DNA from: Pseudomonas sp.
Lineage (GTDB): Bacteria > Pseudomonadota > Gammaproteobacteria > Pseudomonadales > Pseudomonadaceae
Reading direction: 5' to 3'
DNA length: 64,000 nucleotides
Assembly: GCA_007713455.1 (NCBI GenBank)
Contig: VMRT01000010.1
Coordinates: 1 to 64,000 of the forward strand
The notes beneath the pieces are model-generated. The model was not told the origin of the DNA, made no database searches, and saw nothing but the letters and a program-made list of their open reading frames with translations. The translations under genes were made by a program, and so were the position numbers. Positions 1-10,763 of this stretch are shown here, one piece after another (within the stretch, counting starts at the first letter, position 1; each line of letters starts with the position of its first letter).

Positions 1-66
1 GTCGTCAAGGCTTTCGGGGAGCAACGTACTTTGGCCTCGATGCTCACCTTGAATGAAGCGCTTCAT
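1..66 (-). CDS. IS1182-family transposase, N-terminal 22 codons (cut by window edge)
   Basis: Reading leftwards from an ATG at 66-64, the frame stays open to the window edge and encodes a peptide starting MKRFIQGEHRGQSTLLPESL. I recognise this as the conserved beginning of IS1182-family transposases, for example those common in Pseudomonas. The rest of the gene lies outside the window, so neither its integrity nor the far inverted repeat can be judged. The IS end should lie to the right of the start codon, perhaps around 110-150, where the sequence tttttacacactctgggcc resembles an IS terminus; this boundary is a guess. Confidence 0.65.
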   Translation of the reverse strand, partial: MKRFIQGEHRGQSTLLPESLDD

Positions 67-149
67 GGGTGACCCTTGCGATGGAATCGCCCGAAAGCAT
101 AGCAAGGGTTCGATCAGACGTTTTTACACACTCTGGGCCGATAGCCGCC

Positions 150-292
150 ACTCAGTGACTGCTTGACGTATACCCTAACCAGACACCCCGAACTCCCGCT
201 CCAACCTGTCTGGATAGGGTCGATTTTCCAGTAATTTGGCATCTGTCCGGCTGCCTTTAAAATCTCAGCCATACACATTTCGCTGGGAAGGC
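150..292. promoter_or_regulatory. res: res-like recombination site of a Tn3-family element
   Basis: The stretch just upstream of the resolvase contains ttgacgtataccctaacc (163-180), very close to the res subsite I sequence that I recall for Tn21/Tn501 (TTGAGGCATACCCTAACC). A second, inverted-looking motif, gtctggatagggtcgattt, lies at 208-226. Resolvases of this group bind three such subsites next to tnpR, recombine at subsite I and repress their own promoter there. The exact three-subsite layout is inferred; only the first match is strong. Confidence 0.6.
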
Positions 293-295
293 AAT

Positions 296-856
296 ATGCA
301 CGGACAACGGATCGGCTACATACGGGTCAGTACGCTCGACCAGAACCCTGATCGGCAACTCGAAGGCGTTCAGGTGAGCAAGGTGTTCATCGACAAAGCC
401 TCCGGCAAGGACACACAGCGACCGCAGCTCGAAGCGTTGCTCAGTTACGTGCGCGAGGGTGACACGCTGGTCGTGCACAGCATGGATCGTCTGGCTCGTA
501 ATCTCGATGACTTGAGGCGCATGGTGCAGCAGCTCACCGGGCGGGGAGTGCGTATTGAGTTCGTGAAGGAGTCGCTGGCCTTCACCGGGGAGGATTCGCC
601 GATGGCCAACCTACTGCTTTCAGTCATGGGGGCGTTCGCGGAGTTCGAGCGGGCTTTGATTCGTGAGCGGCAACGCGAGGGTATTTCCCTGGCGAAACAG
701 CGCGGTGTCTATCGAGGGAGGAAAAAAGCGCTGAGTGACAGCCGACTCGAAGAGCTACGGCGTCGTGTTGAAGCGCGCGAACCGAAAGCCGCGCTGGCTC
801 GCGAGTTCGGCATCAGCCGGGCCACACTCTATGAGTATCTGCGGGCTCCGGCATAG
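296..856 (+). CDS. tnpR: Tn3-family serine resolvase (TnpR)
   Basis: The 186-residue protein is a small serine recombinase that resolves cointegrates formed by Tn3-family transposition. The N-terminus RIGYIRVSTLDQNPDRQLEG carries the catalytic serine (S12) and the family motifs. The central block (HSMDRLARNLDDL, GAFAEFERALIRERQREG) is the catalytic and oligomerisation region, and the C-terminus (ALAREFGISRATLYEYLR) is the DNA-binding helix-turn-helix. It is complete and close to Tn21/Tn501 TnpR from memory. The ATG at 296 is chosen because the family starts there; an in-frame earlier start at 236 would add 20 unrelated residues. In the Tn21 group tnpA follows tnpR, but here the next gene is a convergent metallopeptidase, so the transposase has been lost or lies elsewhere. 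Confidence 0.9.
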   Translation: MHGQRIGYIRVSTLDQNPDRQLEGVQVSKVFIDKASGKDTQRPQLEALLSYVREGDTLVVHSMDRLARNLDDLRRMVQQLTGRGVRIEFVKESLAFTGEDSPMANLLLSVMGAFAEFERALIRERQREGISLAKQRGVYRGRKKALSDSRLEELRRRVEAREPKAALAREFGISRATLYEYLRAPA

Positions 857-871
857 CGAGTACAACCTTAT

Positions 872-902
872 CCCTGGTAGGGAAAAGCTTCCCATCCAGG
901 GG
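872..902. terminator. imperfect hairpin between convergent tnpR and metallopeptidase genes
   Basis: An inverted repeat (ccctggtagggaa ... ttcccatccaggg, two mismatches) lies in the 53-base gap between the two convergent stop codons. It lacks a clear T-run, so it may be a weak bidirectional terminator or a relic of the transposon junction. Confidence 0.35.
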
Positions 903-909
903 AAGAGCG

Positions 910-1611
910 TCAAACCCCCTCCACCTCAATGCCATGTTCGGCCAGCCAGCTCTTTCGCTGGGCGTAATCGGGCATGGCGCGCTCCAAGCGTAGCCAGAAC
1001 TCCGGGGTGTGGTGCGGCTCGTGCAGGTGCACCATCTCATGCACAACAACGTATTCGGCGATGTGCTTGGGCAGCAGGATGGTTTTCCAGTGGAAATACA
1101 ACACTGCGCCTTTTCCGCATGACCCCCAGCGATAGCCCAGGTCCTGCACGCGCACGCCGCCAGGTGTCACTTCCATACGCGCCTGGTGATTCTTGACGCG
1201 GACTGCCAGCCAGTTGCGGGCATGTTCGCTATACCAGCGGATAAAATGCTCGCGGGCGCGTGCCAGCTCGCTGCGCAGCAGGTGAAAACGCCCGGCGGTC
1301 AGCTTCAGGGGTACAGCCTGCTCGTCCACCAACTTCAGACGATAACTGCGCCCCAGATAGAGAAAGCCCTCACCATCCACATATTCCTTGGTAGGGATAG
1401 CCCGCTGCAGGCGCTCCTTCTCGGCCAGGCGCGAGTAAATCCAGAAGGTTTTTTCCGCCACAAATTCCCGCAGAGTTTGTTCATCCACGTCCGGCGGACT
1501 GGAGAGAGTCAGCGCCCCATCGCGCTCGACGGTGATCTGCAGGGTCTTGCGCCGCGTACTGCGGCGCAGCGACAACTGAAGGTCGCCGACGGTCAGTGTC
1601 TGACTGCTCAC
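910..1611 (-). CDS. YgjP/WLM-type zinc metallopeptidase domain protein (DUF45)
   Basis: The 233-residue protein carries a zinc-peptidase signature HEMVH at residues 191-195, followed by the family's third-ligand region HHTPEFW (H201), and the upstream GYRWGSCG motif typical of YgjP-like (DUF45) proteins. These are SprT-like metallopeptidase-fold proteins of uncertain substrate that are often found beside type I restriction genes. The start is a GTG at 1611 whose GTGA overlaps the hsdR stop codon, so translation is probably coupled to hsdR. This makes it the last gene of the restriction operon. The fold and zinc site are well supported; a role in restriction is inferred only from position. Confidence 0.8.
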   Translation of the reverse strand: MSSQTLTVGDLQLSLRRSTRRKTLQITVERDGALTLSSPPDVDEQTLREFVAEKTFWIYSRLAEKERLQRAIPTKEYVDGEGFLYLGRSYRLKLVDEQAVPLKLTAGRFHLLRSELARAREHFIRWYSEHARNWLAVRVKNHQARMEVTPGGVRVQDLGYRWGSCGKGAVLYFHWKTILLPKHIAEYVVVHEMVHLHEPHHTPEFWLRLERAMPDYAQRKSWLAEHGIEVEGV

Positions 1612-4600
1612 ACCCGCATCAACCTGTCATGGTTGGCGCGTGCCTGGTCGAGCATACGGTCGGCCAGCAGGCCCGCCGTGTCGGTATCCACTAACGGCGG
1701 GCGTAGGCGCATCAGGTGATCGAACAGCTGTCCGGCCAGTTCTTCCTGGGCGGCGCGTTTGCGCGGGCTCCAGATGTCACGGTGGCTTTGCAGTTCATCG
1801 ACCAGCAAATCCACCAGTTCTACCGTGACATCCTTGAGTCGCAGCAGCTCGGCAGGTTGCGCATCACGCTCAGCGCAGACGACATCCAGCAGCGTGCGCA
1901 GGAACGGTGCGTAATGCTCCGGCACGTCCAGCGGTGTGTTCTCCTCGCTCAACTGGCCGCTGCGCAGTTCGTCGATGATCTTCTGCATCTGCACCACCAA
2001 TTGATCCCACTGCTCACCCAGAGACTTGAGCAGCTCGTTCAGCCGCTCCGAGAGCTTGCGGTACAGCACTGGGTCTTCGTCGGCATGCTTGCGCACATGC
2101 GAGCGGATGGCGTGTTCCATTTCCGATGCCTTGGCGCGATCGTTGGCGCTGCGCGACAGCTCCTTCTCGAAATTGGCATCGGTCAGCTGGATCGGCGGAA
2201 TCTTTGGGTCGATACCCAACGAGATAACGTGATCGTCGATCAGCTTGCGGACCTTGACGCCGACGTCCTTGCCCAACTGCGGCAGGTCCTTGTAACGGCT
2301 GCGTGCACGGGCATGGATATAGGCCAGTCGCTTGGCATCCTTGACGAACGGCAGGCCTTCGGGACGCGGCAACACGGTATCCAGGGAGGCAAGAAACGCT
2401 TTGAGTTTTACCGTGAACTCAGCCCGTACTTTCTCCTCCGCCAGAGCGGCAATGCAGGCTTCAGCGTCTTCCAGGTTTTCGATGTCCTGACGACGTAGCA
2501 CATCGATGACGCGCAGATGCCGATCACGCAGCACCGGCACCTCATCCTTAATGCTGGTCAGCGCGCCCTCGATATCCTCGTCGGCATAGGCCGCCAAGGC
2601 TTCTCGCAGATGGTTGGCGACCCCGTAGTAATCCACCACGATGCCGCAACGCTTGCCGAAGCCGGTACGGTTGACCCGCGCAATGGCTTGCAACAGCTCG
2701 GCCTCTTTGATCGGACGGTCGAGGTACATCACGCCTTCAATGGGTGCATCGAAGCCGGTCAGCAGCATGGATTTGACGATCAGGAATGCCAGCGGATCGG
2801 CCTTGCCCGGCTGCTCGTGGTGCAGTGGCTTCTTAAAGCGCTTGATCAGCTGTTCGTGCTTGGCTCCGTCGGTCCACACCTTCCATTCGGAGGGATCGTT
2901 ATTGGTCCCGGAAATGATCGGCGCGAACTCCAGCGCTTGCAGCGTCTCGCGATAGCGCCAGGCCTGCACCCGCGCTTGCAGCTTGGGCGGGCGTTGGCAC
3001 AGGGCTTCGTCGTCGAGTGCCTTGTCAGTGGCTGGCAGGGCGTCGGCCTCTGCCAGCAATTCATCGCGGGCGGCCTGCAGCGCATGGTAATAACGCACCG
3101 CCGCTATCCGGCTGTAGGCCACCACCTGGGCCTTGTAGCCGTTGGGCAGGATGTTGGTGACATAGTGCCGGATGATGTCCCGCGCCTTGTCGGCAATCAG
3201 TGCCGGCGCGTCGAAGATATGGCCCTTGGTCGCGTACTTCTTCTTGATCAGTTCCAGTTCTTCTTGGGTGTGCTCGCGGAACAGATCCTCGAACAGCTCA
3301 TCGAGGCTGGCCCCATCCTTCACCGCACCCTGAGCCGTGCGCCCCTCGTACAGTACGGGCACCGTGGCGCCATCGGCCTCGGCTTCGCGGATGGTGTACT
3401 TATCGATAAATGCACCGAAAATCTCGTGGGTGCGTTTCTTATCGCCCATGATGATCGGCGTGCCGGTAAAACCAATACGCGCGCAGTTGGGCAGGCCGGC
3501 CAGCAGGTTCGCGTGCAGATCGCCCGCCTGGGTGCGGTGCGCCTCGTCCACCAGTACCAGAATGCTCTCGTCAGTGTTGAGTACTTCAAACGGCTTGTTC
3601 CCCTGGTAGGGAGCGCGTTTTTCAGCCGCCTTGGCAGCCGGATTTATCTCACTGATCTCAACACCGGAGGCTTCTTCTTCCAGCTCGGGGTTGCGGTACT
3701 TCTGGATGGTGGCGAATACCAGCCCCGGCCCTTTGCGCCGGGCCAGGGCTTTCACACCCGCGGTATTCGCGGCCACTTCCGGTGGCTCGCCGCTCAAGGT
3801 GGCGGTAGCGGCCAACTGGCTCTGCAGATCCTTACGGTCGGTGACCACGATCACCTTGAAGCGCCGCAGCTGTTCATCGGTACGCATCTTGCGCACCAGA
3901 AACACCATGGTCAGGCTCTTGCCCGAACCCTGGGTGTGCCAGACGATGCCGCCACGCTGGTCGCTCTCGCCATGCTGCGCGCGGGTTTGTCCGCGTTTCA
4001 GGCGACTGATGGCATGGTTCACCGCGCGATACTGCTGGTAACGGCATACCGTCTTGATGGTCTGCCCGCCCACCTGCATGAACAGCATGAAATGGCGAAT
4101 GAGATCGAGCAGATGCGCGGGCGACAACATGCCCGCAACCAAGCGCTCCTGCTCCGACAGCTTCGCCTTGCCCAGCGACTCGGCGACCACCTGCTCGCTG
4201 CAACTGCCATCCGGGCCGACTACCGTCTTCCACTGTGCGTAATGGGCAAAGCCGGCCCCGACACAGCCGACGCGAGCTTCGTCGAAGCTGCTGGCAATCA
4301 GCAGCTGCACGCTGGCGAATAGCGCCTCGTTGCCCTCGTTGTGCTCGACCTCGGCGTCCGCCTTGCGCTGGTTGCTGTAGCGGCGCAGCTGGTCCACTGC
4401 CTCGGTCAGTGGCTCGGGGATGGAAGGGCTCTTGCACTCCACCACCACCAGCGGGATACCGTTCACCAGCAACACCAGATCCGGGACGATGAACTTCTTG
4501 CCGCTGTCGTAGCCGGCGGGGCAGTTCACACGGTACTGGTTGACCACGCTGAAGCGGTTGTTGGCTGGAGTATCCCAGTCGATGTACTGGATGGTCTGCC

Positions 4601-4934
4601 CACGTCCACCATCCCAGCCCGGTAGGCCATCGACGGTGATGCCCTTGAGCAGCAGCTCGGTCGCTTTCTGGTTGGCTTCCATGAGTTTCGCCGTACCCAG
4701 GCGAGTGATGGCAGCGACCGCCTCGGACAGCCGCTCATCATCCAGCCAGGGCTGGCCGTTGCGAAGGTTTAGCGCGCGCAGCTGGTCACGCAGCAGCGCC
4801 TCCTGTATCACCTCGGAGAAACTGCCACGCCCGGTCAGTGCCGGGTCGTCGAGGCTGCCTTCTACTGGCGTCCAGCCCAGACCTTGCAGCTGCGTAACAA
4901 AGGGCTTCTCGACATCTTCCAATTCCCAACCCAC
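1608..4934 (-). CDS. hsdR: type I restriction endonuclease subunit R
   Basis: The 1108-residue motor and nuclease subunit translocates DNA by ATP hydrolysis and cleaves it far from the recognition site. The N-terminal nuclease domain shows a PD-(D/E)xK arrangement: PD at 151-152, then VVVECKSP with E166 and K168. The helicase domain has Walker A HTQGSGKS (333-340), DEAH (463-466) and GFTGTP shortly after. The C-terminus is the helical region that docks on the methylase complex. It starts at GTG 4934, preceded by a good AAGGAG eight bases upstream; no ATG fits as well. It is intact by length and motifs. It lies 178 bases downstream of darG and overlaps the metallopeptidase start by four bases. 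Confidence 0.95.
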   Translation of the reverse strand: MGWELEDVEKPFVTQLQGLGWTPVEGSLDDPALTGRGSFSEVIQEALLRDQLRALNLRNGQPWLDDERLSEAVAAITRLGTAKLMEANQKATELLLKGITVDGLPGWDGGRGQTIQYIDWDTPANNRFSVVNQYRVNCPAGYDSGKKFIVPDLVLLVNGIPLVVVECKSPSIPEPLTEAVDQLRRYSNQRKADAEVEHNEGNEALFASVQLLIASSFDEARVGCVGAGFAHYAQWKTVVGPDGSCSEQVVAESLGKAKLSEQERLVAGMLSPAHLLDLIRHFMLFMQVGGQTIKTVCRYQQYRAVNHAISRLKRGQTRAQHGESDQRGGIVWHTQGSGKSLTMVFLVRKMRTDEQLRRFKVIVVTDRKDLQSQLAATATLSGEPPEVAANTAGVKALARRKGPGLVFATIQKYRNPELEEEASGVEISEINPAAKAAEKRAPYQGNKPFEVLNTDESILVLVDEAHRTQAGDLHANLLAGLPNCARIGFTGTPIIMGDKKRTHEIFGAFIDKYTIREAEADGATVPVLYEGRTAQGAVKDGASLDELFEDLFREHTQEELELIKKKYATKGHIFDAPALIADKARDIIRHYVTNILPNGYKAQVVAYSRIAAVRYYHALQAARDELLAEADALPATDKALDDEALCQRPPKLQARVQAWRYRETLQALEFAPIISGTNNDPSEWKVWTDGAKHEQLIKRFKKPLHHEQPGKADPLAFLIVKSMLLTGFDAPIEGVMYLDRPIKEAELLQAIARVNRTGFGKRCGIVVDYYGVANHLREALAAYADEDIEGALTSIKDEVPVLRDRHLRVIDVLRRQDIENLEDAEACIAALAEEKVRAEFTVKLKAFLASLDTVLPRPEGLPFVKDAKRLAYIHARARSRYKDLPQLGKDVGVKVRKLIDDHVISLGIDPKIPPIQLTDANFEKELSRSANDRAKASEMEHAIRSHVRKHADEDPVLYRKLSERLNELLKSLGEQWDQLVVQMQKIIDELRSGQLSEENTPLDVPEHYAPFLRTLLDVVCAERDAQPAELLRLKDVTVELVDLLVDELQSHRDIWSPRKRAAQEELAGQLFDHLMRLRPPLVDTDTAGLLADRMLDQARANHDRLMRV

Positions 4935-5112
4935 AGGCCACTCCTTTTAACCCGGCCTTTATGGGAGCAACACCCCCATAACATCCATAACCCCTGCGCG
5001 GTCTCGAAGGGCGCAATTCCCAACCAGAGGGATGATCCATCCGATTCCATCCGATCAATGTACCCATGGAGCTCATAGCAGGCTCATAGAAAGCCCATAG
5101 CAGTCCATAGCG
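4935..5112. repeat. short repeats between darG and hsdR
   Basis: Immediately after the darG stop, four copies of an imperfect 10-11 base unit containing CATAG occur in tandem (CATAG at 5074, 5085, 5096 and 5106). Further on, ccataacat/ccataaccc repeats at 4975-4993. A 12-base block CAATTCCCAACC occurs at 5014-5025 and again at 4920-4931, where it covers the start of hsdR; flanking bases also partly match, which suggests a decayed duplicate of the hsdR 5' end. No gene is supported here. Confidence 0.6.
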
Positions 5113-6153
5113 TCAGGGTGCGGCAGGCTCCAGCCAGTTGCGCCGGGCCAGATGCGCCCAAGCCGTGCGGATATGCTCCGGGCGGAAGACCCGTGCTTTG
5201 CGGGGATTCCAGCTATGCACGGCGGCAATCGCCTGCTCGGCATCCGCACAATCATGGTGAGCAACCCAGTGCACTGTGGCTAGAAGCTCCATGCCATAAG
5301 GCGTTTCAAACCCCTCGATCAAATCAGCAACCATTTTCAGGCGGGGTTTGCTCGCTTCGTGACTGGCAAGGAAGGCATCAGCCTCGGCGATTGCCCCAGG
5401 CAGCAGTTCGATTTGCGCATCTGGTTTCTGGCTGTCGCCATAACCCCGGATGAAATGCCCCTCCATGACTTCCAACACCTTATTCAGGTTGTGGGCATAG
5501 GGGCCGTAGATGCCGGCCTGATATTTCAGGCGCAGTGGTTCACCGGCAGCCTGCAGGAAGTAAGCAAGTTTCTGCACCTCTAGTAGGGTCCGGCTGTAGT
5601 CCAGCGCGCCATAAGCGTCCATCAGCTTGATGAACAGTGCGCGCGCAGGCGTCATCTTCGGACGCGGTGTAGCCACCGGCATGCTACGGGCATCTGGAGC
5701 ACCGGACGGTTCGTAGAGCAGGACCCGCACCTCTGTCAGAGGGGCAAACGCCGCTTCGACCATTGGCCGGACTTCTTGCCAGTCCAGCCCTCCCAGGCCA
5801 CACCCGAGCGGCGGAATGGCAATGGAGCGAATGCCTAGACGCTGTACATCGGTGACCAGCGTATACAAGCCTGAGGAAATGTCCTCAATACGCGATTTGC
5901 CCTTCCAATGGCGTTTGGTGGGGAAATTGATGATGTAACGCGGATTTACCAGCGCACCATTGTCATGGATAAGCATCTGGCCAGGTGAAACGCGCCCAGC
6001 CTTGCAGGCGGCCTGGTATTGCGTGAAGTTGGCGGGGAAAGCCTGTTTGAACTGCAGGGCGATACCCTTGCCCATGTAACCCATGCAATTCACGGTGTTG
6101 ACCAGTGCTTCGGCATTGGCCGTCAGCAGGTTGCCCTCTGCGCTCTCGATCAT
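5113..6153 (-). CDS. darG: DarG: DNA ADP-ribosyl glycohydrolase antitoxin
   Basis: This 346-residue antitoxin reverses and blocks DarT. Residues 1 to about 155 form a macrodomain (AEGNLLTANAEALVNTVNC, then GKGIALQFK, and PPLGCGLGGLDW). The catalytic lysine of characterised DarG, in the motif NFPTKRHWK, is present at K80, the same position as in the Thermus protein from memory. Residues about 180-346 are the DarT-binding domain (LEVQKLAYFLQAAGE, YQAGIYGPYAHNLNKVLE). The start at ATG 6153 is preferred because GAGGTG lies six bases upstream; ATG 6159 and GTG 6162 are in frame but too close to that site. It begins 10 bases after the darT stop. It appears intact, so it should neutralise the upstream toxin. 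Confidence 0.92.
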   Translation of the reverse strand: MIESAEGNLLTANAEALVNTVNCMGYMGKGIALQFKQAFPANFTQYQAACKAGRVSPGQMLIHDNGALVNPRYIINFPTKRHWKGKSRIEDISSGLYTLVTDVQRLGIRSIAIPPLGCGLGGLDWQEVRPMVEAAFAPLTEVRVLLYEPSGAPDARSMPVATPRPKMTPARALFIKLMDAYGALDYSRTLLEVQKLAYFLQAAGEPLRLKYQAGIYGPYAHNLNKVLEVMEGHFIRGYGDSQKPDAQIELLPGAIAEADAFLASHEASKPRLKMVADLIEGFETPYGMELLATVHWVAHHDCADAEQAIAAVHSWNPRKARVFRPEHIRTAWAHLARRNWLEPAAP

Positions 6154-6163
6154 CGTCATCACC

Positions 6164-6814
6164 TCAGTAATACCACCGCCGCACGACTTTCACCGGAGGC
6201 TGCCAGCGTTGCGGAAAACGCTGCAGAATTTCTTCCACGCGCTGGCGCATGGCGTCGTCGTATACCGCTATCCCAGCAATCAGCGCCCAGTCCAGTTCCT
6301 GCCAGACCAGAAACTCAGCCTGTTTACGGCGCTGGCGGTCGTTGTCCTCAGGCTGGTCGGACCAGTAGCGTTCACCGACCAGCCCCCAGTCCACGGCGTC
6401 AAGTTGGGCCAGGTCATCATACCAGCCGGTGAAGCGGGCCAGCCCGTGACCGTCGGAAAACACGAAGCGGCATCCGGATTTATCTAGCGCTTCGGCTTTG
6501 GCGATCAGATAGACCAGCGGTCGCTGTCCTTCGTTATAGCCCTCGACCTGCCCCGACTTTAGCTTGAGCAGCATCACCGACAGCGGACCAAAATAGAACG
6601 GCACATAGTCATGCACCGTACCACCAGGGCCGCAGGGAATCGGATGAAGGTGACGATTAGCCTGCACGCCTATATCGTGAATGGTGCGATAAGGCAGGCC
6701 ATCATCCGGTGTCCAGTTGGGGGCGTGAATTGCGCCGCGTTGCAAAAGATGGGCAATGTTTTCGACATGTACCAGCCGATATAACAGCGTGGATTTACTA
6801 CCCGCGCTACTCAT
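6164..6814 (-). CDS. darT: DarT: DNA ADP-ribosyltransferase toxin
   Basis: The 216-residue toxin belongs to the DarT (DUF4433) family, which attaches ADP-ribose from NAD+ to thymidine or guanosine in single-stranded DNA and blocks replication. Visible family features are LLYRLVHVENI near the N-terminus (H16), VPFYFGPLSVML at 71-82, and KQAEFLVW with the likely catalytic glutamate E167. Its ATG overlaps the stop of the preceding 42-codon remnant (ATGA), and darG follows in the usual toxin-antitoxin order. DarTG systems act in phage defence. Sitting inside a type I restriction operon suggests joint expression; this coupling is inferred. Whether it modifies T or G cannot be told from sequence alone. 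Confidence 0.92.
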   Translation of the reverse strand: MSSAGSKSTLLYRLVHVENIAHLLQRGAIHAPNWTPDDGLPYRTIHDIGVQANRHLHPIPCGPGGTVHDYVPFYFGPLSVMLLKLKSGQVEGYNEGQRPLVYLIAKAEALDKSGCRFVFSDGHGLARFTGWYDDLAQLDAVDWGLVGERYWSDQPEDNDRQRRKQAEFLVWQELDWALIAGIAVYDDAMRQRVEEILQRFPQRWQPPVKVVRRWYY

Positions 6815-6939
6815 GCTTCACCAAGCTCGGCGTTGGCAAGTAGACCAGCGGCCTCGATCAGCTCGCGGTCGGGGAGCATCTTCAGGTCGCTCTTGAACTC
6901 GACGGTAAGGGTTTCGCGGGGCAGCAGGCGCTGGGTCAT
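6811..6939 (-). pseudogene. 42-codon N-terminal remnant of an AlbA_2-type ATP-binding protein
   Basis: From ATG 6939 the frame encodes 42 residues including PRETLTVEFKSDLKMLPD and ELIEAAGLLANAE, then stops at 6811. This matches the beginning of AlbA_2 (Schlafen-like) domain proteins often found between hsdS and hsdR, whose sequence normally continues from LANTEGG for several hundred residues. Here the gene ends right after LANAE, and the stop overlaps the darT start codon. It starts one base after the hsdS stop. The simplest reading is that darTG replaced the body of this gene, leaving the head as a translated leader. It could still serve to couple translation of hsdS to darT. Confidence 0.7.
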
Positions 6940-6940
6940 G

Positions 6941-8264
6941 TCAGGATCCCGTTTGTGTAGCAGCCTGCTGCACGGACTCCAGCAGCGGGGTGACGCGCAC
7001 GCGGCCGGTCAGCAGGTCGTCCAGCAGGCCGGCTTTTGCAAGCCGGAGCTTGGCGACACTCAAGCTTTCACTTTCCAGACGCCGCTCCTGGGACTGAATT
7101 TCATCGGCAATTGCCTTTGCCTCAAGCGCCGAGGGACGCGCGATGGGAATTCGTCGAACATCTCGAAGGTTTATCCCTTGCACCGCCACTCCAAGTGTAT
7201 GAGTAGCAATGAACCTGCTTGGTACCGCCATACCGAGATAGGCGCGTAGGAACCGGGCATCAGTGCCAGTAACTGCCAGCCGTGCGGTATCTTGCGTGAT
7301 GTTTGCTGAATCCAGAACGGGAGGCACAAAAGCTGTCCTGCCCACTGTTCCACGAATCGTGAACAAGAGGTCACCCGCCTTGAGGCGGGATCTGCTGTAC
7401 TCCCGATCAATCTGAGGACTGGTGAGCAACAGATCGTTGAGGTGAATCTTCCCATCGAAGATGTCCTTCACCTTTACAACCGGAACCCCGCCCGGATGCC
7501 CATAACCAGGCATCAGAATCCCGTAGACGACCGGGCGCTTCGGGTCAATCAACTGATTCAGCTCTACCGCCTCCCACTCATTCGGAATCCACCCCAGCGG
7601 TGACTCCTTGTAGAGCTGCGGCGCTTCGCTCTGTGGCGGGCGCAGTTGGCCGTCGGCGTCGATGCCACGGGTCAGCAGGTCGTGCAGCAGGCCCTGTTTG
7701 ACGGCCTTGAGCTTGTCGATCAGCGCCTCGGTTTCGCGGATGGCGGTGTCGAGGGTGTCGAGGAGTTGGGCGATGACACTTTGCTCAGCCAAGTCAGCCG
7801 GAACCTCGATAGTCGCATTGAGGTACTCCTCGAACTTGAGGTTGATGATGCCAGTGGTCTGCTGCTGGAAAGTCAGCAGCATTGGCTGACGGTAAAACCA
7901 CATCAGCTTCCGCCACAGGAATCTAGGCTCGGCCACGCGCCGGTCAGGGCGCAGGGTTTTGAAGAAGTTTGAGCAAACTGCGGGGCCTTGATGCTCGACA
8001 GCATCGAAAAATGCAACCCGCCCTACAGGTTTGTCAGGCCCGCCACCGGAGCCTTCCAACAAAATGTCGCCATCTTCCAGTTGCCGACTCGTCAGCTTGC
8101 CAATGGGGAGGCGTCGCAGAGCGCCAGAGCCAATGACGTGACCGTCATCGTCAATATCGGTAGCGCGCAGAACGTGAGCATTTCCTGGCAGAGGCTCCGC
8201 ACCCCACTCGCCTGCAAAGCTTTCTGCCAAGCACTCCCGGATGGATCGGGTAGACCAAGAAATC

Positions 8265-8272
<8 letters not shown>
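6941..8272 (-). CDS. hsdS: type I restriction-modification specificity subunit S
   Basis: The 443-residue protein determines the DNA sequence recognised by the HsdM methylase and HsdR nuclease. It has the standard two-repeat layout: a first target-recognition domain, a central conserved helix ([20 protein letters not shown] then [15 protein letters not shown] at about 165-200), a second target-recognition domain beginning around [10 protein letters not shown], and a distal helix near the C-terminus ([19 protein letters not shown]). Its ATG overlaps the hsdM stop by eight bases. It is full length. Recognition domains vary widely between strains, so the target sequence cannot be predicted here. 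Confidence 0.93.

Positions 8273-10763
<2,491 letters not shown>

Noticed and set aside
2517-4322. Long plus-strand open frame of 601 codons opposite hsdR
   Set aside because: It mirrors the codon structure of hsdR in a high-GC gene, has no recognisable domains, and lacks a ribosome site.
5072-5112. CRISPR-like repeats
   Set aside because: Units are only 10-11 bases, imperfect and without spacers; no cas genes in the window.
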